Below are positions 7,092 to 8,453 of a stretch of 8,453 bases of DNA, in pieces. The notes below the pieces were generated by a model. It ran no database searches and was not told the DNA's origin. It saw only the letters and a program-made list of their open reading frames with translations. Positions within the stretch are counted from its first letter, which is position 1, and each line of letters opens with the position of its first letter. The stretch is from an uncultured Bacteroidota bacterium (GTDB lineage Bacteria; Bacteroidota; Bacteroidia; Bacteroidales; CAIWKO01): the NCBI GenBank assembly GCA_937934705.1, contig CALGYY010000042.1:1-8453 (forward strand). The letters run 5' to 3'. The position numbers and the translations under genes were made by a program.

Positions 7092-7139
7092 GGCGCAGAA
7101 AGTTTGTTTAACCAAAGAATCAATTAAGAGAGAAAGGCT

Positions 7140-7176
7140 TAGCGAGTTGATTCCCCCGAAAGGGGCGCGTTCGCTA
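7140..7176. repeat. Nested inverted repeat between udk and the lipoprotein gene
   Basis: Outer arms TAGCGA (7140-7145) and TCGCTA (7171-7176) flank an inner CCCC-GAAA-GGGG hairpin (7154-7165), which on the plus strand has a GNRA-type tetraloop. On the minus strand it lies 44-80 bp after the udk stop and could be a weak terminator or an mRNA-processing structure. There is no long T-run directly after it. Confidence 0.4.
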
Positions 7177-7219
7177 CCAATTGGCATACCAAAACGTAAG
7201 TCCGGGAGAATTGCAGGAA

Positions 7220-7831
7220 TTATTTTCCGAGGTTGGATTTGATCAGCAGGCTCAGGATGTCAATGGCGATGTCATTATTTCCGCCCTGCGGGACGATAAT
7301 ATCAGCATAGCGTTTGGTGGGTTCAATGAACTGCAGGTGCATCGGCTTCACGTATTTTTCATAATGCTGCAGAACCTCGGCAAAAGATCTGCCCCTTTCT
7401 TCGATGTCGCGCCGTATGATCCTCATCAGGCGATCATCGCCGTCGGCATCCACAAAAACCTTAATGTCCATACGGTCACGCATGCGCGGACTGGTATGGA
7501 TCAGTATCCCTTCCACGATGACCACCCTGCGCGGCTCGGCAGGGATGGTTTCTTTGGCTCTGCCGCAGGTGAGATAAGAATAGATCGGGATATCTATGGC
7601 TTCCCCGTTGCGCAGCATATCCAGGTGCTTGATCAGCAGGTTGAACTCAATAGAAGAAGGATGGTCGAAATTGATCTTCGCCCTTGCTTCGGGTGAGAGG
7701 TGTCCGTTATCCTTGTAGTACGCATCCTGGGGAATCAGGGTCACCGAATTCTTCGGAAGCTTCTCAATGATCTTTTTTACAACGGTCGATTTCCCTGAAC
7801 CTGAACCTCCGGCAATTCCGATAATCAGCAT
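7220..7831 (-). CDS. udk: Uridine kinase
   Basis: 203 residues with the start at 7831, where M-L-I-I-G-I-A-G-G begins just before the P-loop; an in-frame start at 7912 would add 27 unrelated residues. The enzyme phosphorylates uridine and cytidine using ATP or GTP, in cytosolic pyrimidine salvage. Visible motifs: Walker A GGSGSGKST (residues 8-16), the D-A-Y-Y-K-D segment, the N-F-D-H-P-S-S-I-E-F nucleoside-binding region, I-P-I-Y-S-Y, V-I-V-E-G-I-L, R-R-I-x-R-D-type arginines (here R-I-I-R-R-D-I-E-E-R-G-R-S), and K-P-M-H-L-Q-F-I-E-P-T-K-R-Y-A-D-I-I-V-P. The length is close to the usual 205-215. It is read divergently from the metalloprotease gene, with a full -7 box 21 bp upstream. Confidence 0.96.
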   Translation of the reverse strand: MLIIGIAGGSGSGKSTVVKKIIEKLPKNSVTLIPQDAYYKDNGHLSPEARAKINFDHPSSIEFNLLIKHLDMLRNGEAIDIPIYSYLTCGRAKETIPAEPRRVVIVEGILIHTSPRMRDRMDIKVFVDADGDDRLMRIIRRDIEERGRSFAEVLQHYEKYVKPMHLQFIEPTKRYADIIVPQGGNNDIAIDILSLLIKSNLGK

Positions 7832-7851
7832 AGGTGTTATTTTAGACTGCC

Positions 7852-7859
7852 CAAAAATA
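7852..7859 (-). promoter_or_regulatory. Putative -7 box for udk
   Basis: The minus strand reads TATTTTTG, a full match to TAnnTTTG, 21 bp before the udk ATG at 7831 (leader about 15 nt). No TTG is found at the expected -33 distance. Confidence 0.4.
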
Positions 7860-7872
7860 AGGACAAAAGCCT

Positions 7873-7901
7873 TTGCAGCATCCCCGGCTTTATTATTTTT
7901 G
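7873..7901 (+). promoter_or_regulatory. Bacteroidota-type promoter (TTG-N18-TATTTTTG) for the metalloprotease gene
   Basis: TTG at 7873-7875, an 18-bp spacer and TATTTTTG at 7894-7901 fit the Bacteroidota consensus. The ATG at 7928 follows after 26 bp, giving a leader of about 20 nt. It lies back to back with the udk promoter in a 96-bp divergent gap. Confidence 0.6.
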
Positions 7902-7927
7902 TGATTCATCAAATTCTAAATCGCGTT

Positions 7928-8453
7928 ATGAAAAAACTGATTCTTCTTTCATGTTTTTCTCTTGCTGCCTTTGTTGCGCAGTCGCAGAACCAATCCCCCA
8001 TGGTCCCGCTGATGAATGCGGATGAAATCATTCTGCAGCAGAAAGTAGCTGAAGACCCGGGACTCCTCAACCGCTACATGGTTTACGAGGAGAACCTCAA
8101 AATGCTGGTTATGGATGAGGGGTCTGTGAAAACCGACACCCTGATTGACGGAAAGCGGATCATCCCGGTTGTTTTTCATATCATCCATAAAGGAGGAGCT
8201 GAAAACATCAGCAAAGCACAGGTGGAAGATGCCCTTGCACGGATCAATATTGATTATAACAAATTGAACCAGGATACCACGGCTGCGGATTCCTGGCCGG
8301 GCTTTGCCGCCCGTCGCGCCGATTGTCAGATCGAGTTCCGCCTGGCGAAAATTGATCCTGATGGAAATTGTACCGACGGCATCCTTCGTCATTATGATCC
8401 CCGGACCAATTATGCCTATTTCACCAACATGACGGCCTATGCATGGTCTCCCA
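7928..8453 (+). CDS. Secreted M43/pappalysin-type metalloprotease (3' end outside window)
   Basis: The first 175 residues are present, and the frame is open at the window edge. The start at 7928 opens into a signal peptide (MKKLILLSCF onward, cleavage likely near residues 17-20). About 60 residues of propeptide-like sequence follow, then I-P-V-V-F-H-I-I-H-K-G-G-A-E-N-I-S-K-A-Q-V, a run of N-I-D-Y-N-K-L-N-Q-D-T, I-E-F-R-L-A-K-I-D-P-D-G-N and T-D-G-I-L-R. This is the N-terminal half of the catalytic domain in Bacteroidota M43 (cytophagalysin-like) proteases. The zinc site (HExxHxxGxxH) and any T9SS tail would lie past the window, so activity is not confirmed. Expected role: secreted zinc endopeptidase. 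Confidence 0.85.
   Translation, partial: MKKLILLSCFSLAAFVAQSQNQSPMVPLMNADEIILQQKVAEDPGLLNRYMVYEENLKMLVMDEGSVKTDTLIDGKRIIPVVFHIIHKGGAENISKAQVEDALARINIDYNKLNQDTTAADSWPGFAARRADCQIEFRLAKIDPDGNCTDGILRHYDPRTNYAYFTNMTAYAWSP

Noticed and set aside
7092..7187. Longer N-terminus for the lipoprotein
   Set aside because: It would place 32 residues ahead of a canonical lipoprotein signal and run through the inverted repeat at 7140-7176.
7181..7696. 171-codon open frame on the plus strand
   Set aside because: It is antisense to udk, whose protein motifs are unmistakable.
7832..7912. Longer N-terminus for uridine kinase
   Set aside because: The extra 27 residues have no match to the family, and the stretch contains the predicted -7 box.

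Overview
The window looks like a piece of a Bacteroidota chromosome. The evidence is a type IX secretion (T9SS) C-terminal sorting domain, PKD and other Bacteroidota-style adhesin modules, a YfbK-type VWA protein with a carboxypeptidase-regulatory-like N-terminus, several matches to the Bacteroidota promoter -7 box (TAnnTTTG), and no strong Shine-Dalgarno sequences before the starts. Assignment below phylum is not possible from the sequence alone. No rRNA, tRNA, CRISPR array, insertion sequence or phage gene is visible.

Layout: (1) positions 1-396, minus strand: 5' part of a secreted protein with an HYR-like segment and a glycine-rich domain, cut by the window edge. (2) 524-2308, minus: a complete exported VWA protein. 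(3) 2309-2522: a divergent control region holding a -35/-7 promoter pair whose -7 box lies inside a perfect 8-bp palindrome, followed by a second 7-bp inverted repeat. (4) 2523-4133, plus: an exported protein with a formylglycine-generating-enzyme (SUMF1) fold that lacks the catalytic cysteines. (5) 4158-6461, plus, 24 bp later and probably in the same operon: a 767-residue T9SS cargo protein built from 27-residue repeats, a PKD domain, six 51-residue Cys-paired repeats, an Ig-like stretch and a sorting tail. (6) 6492-6530: a strong two-way terminator hairpin between convergent units. (7) 6558-7091, minus: a small lipoprotein of unknown function. (8) 7220-7831, minus: uridine kinase (udk), the only clear housekeeping gene. 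(9) 7832-7927: a second divergent promoter region. (10) 7928-8453, plus: the 5' part of an M43/pappalysin-type secreted metalloprotease, cut by the window edge.

Six of the seven genes encode exported proteins, so most of the window concerns the cell surface or secretion. The FGE-fold gene and the repeat-rich T9SS gene form the most coherent unit. The inference is that they act together outside the cytoplasm, for example in adhesion or surface display; nothing in the sequence proves a joint function. No clearly new defence or mobile system was found. The most unusual signals are the palindrome-embedded promoter, the degenerate FGE active site with its Cys cluster, and the two strictly periodic repeat arrays in one T9SS protein.
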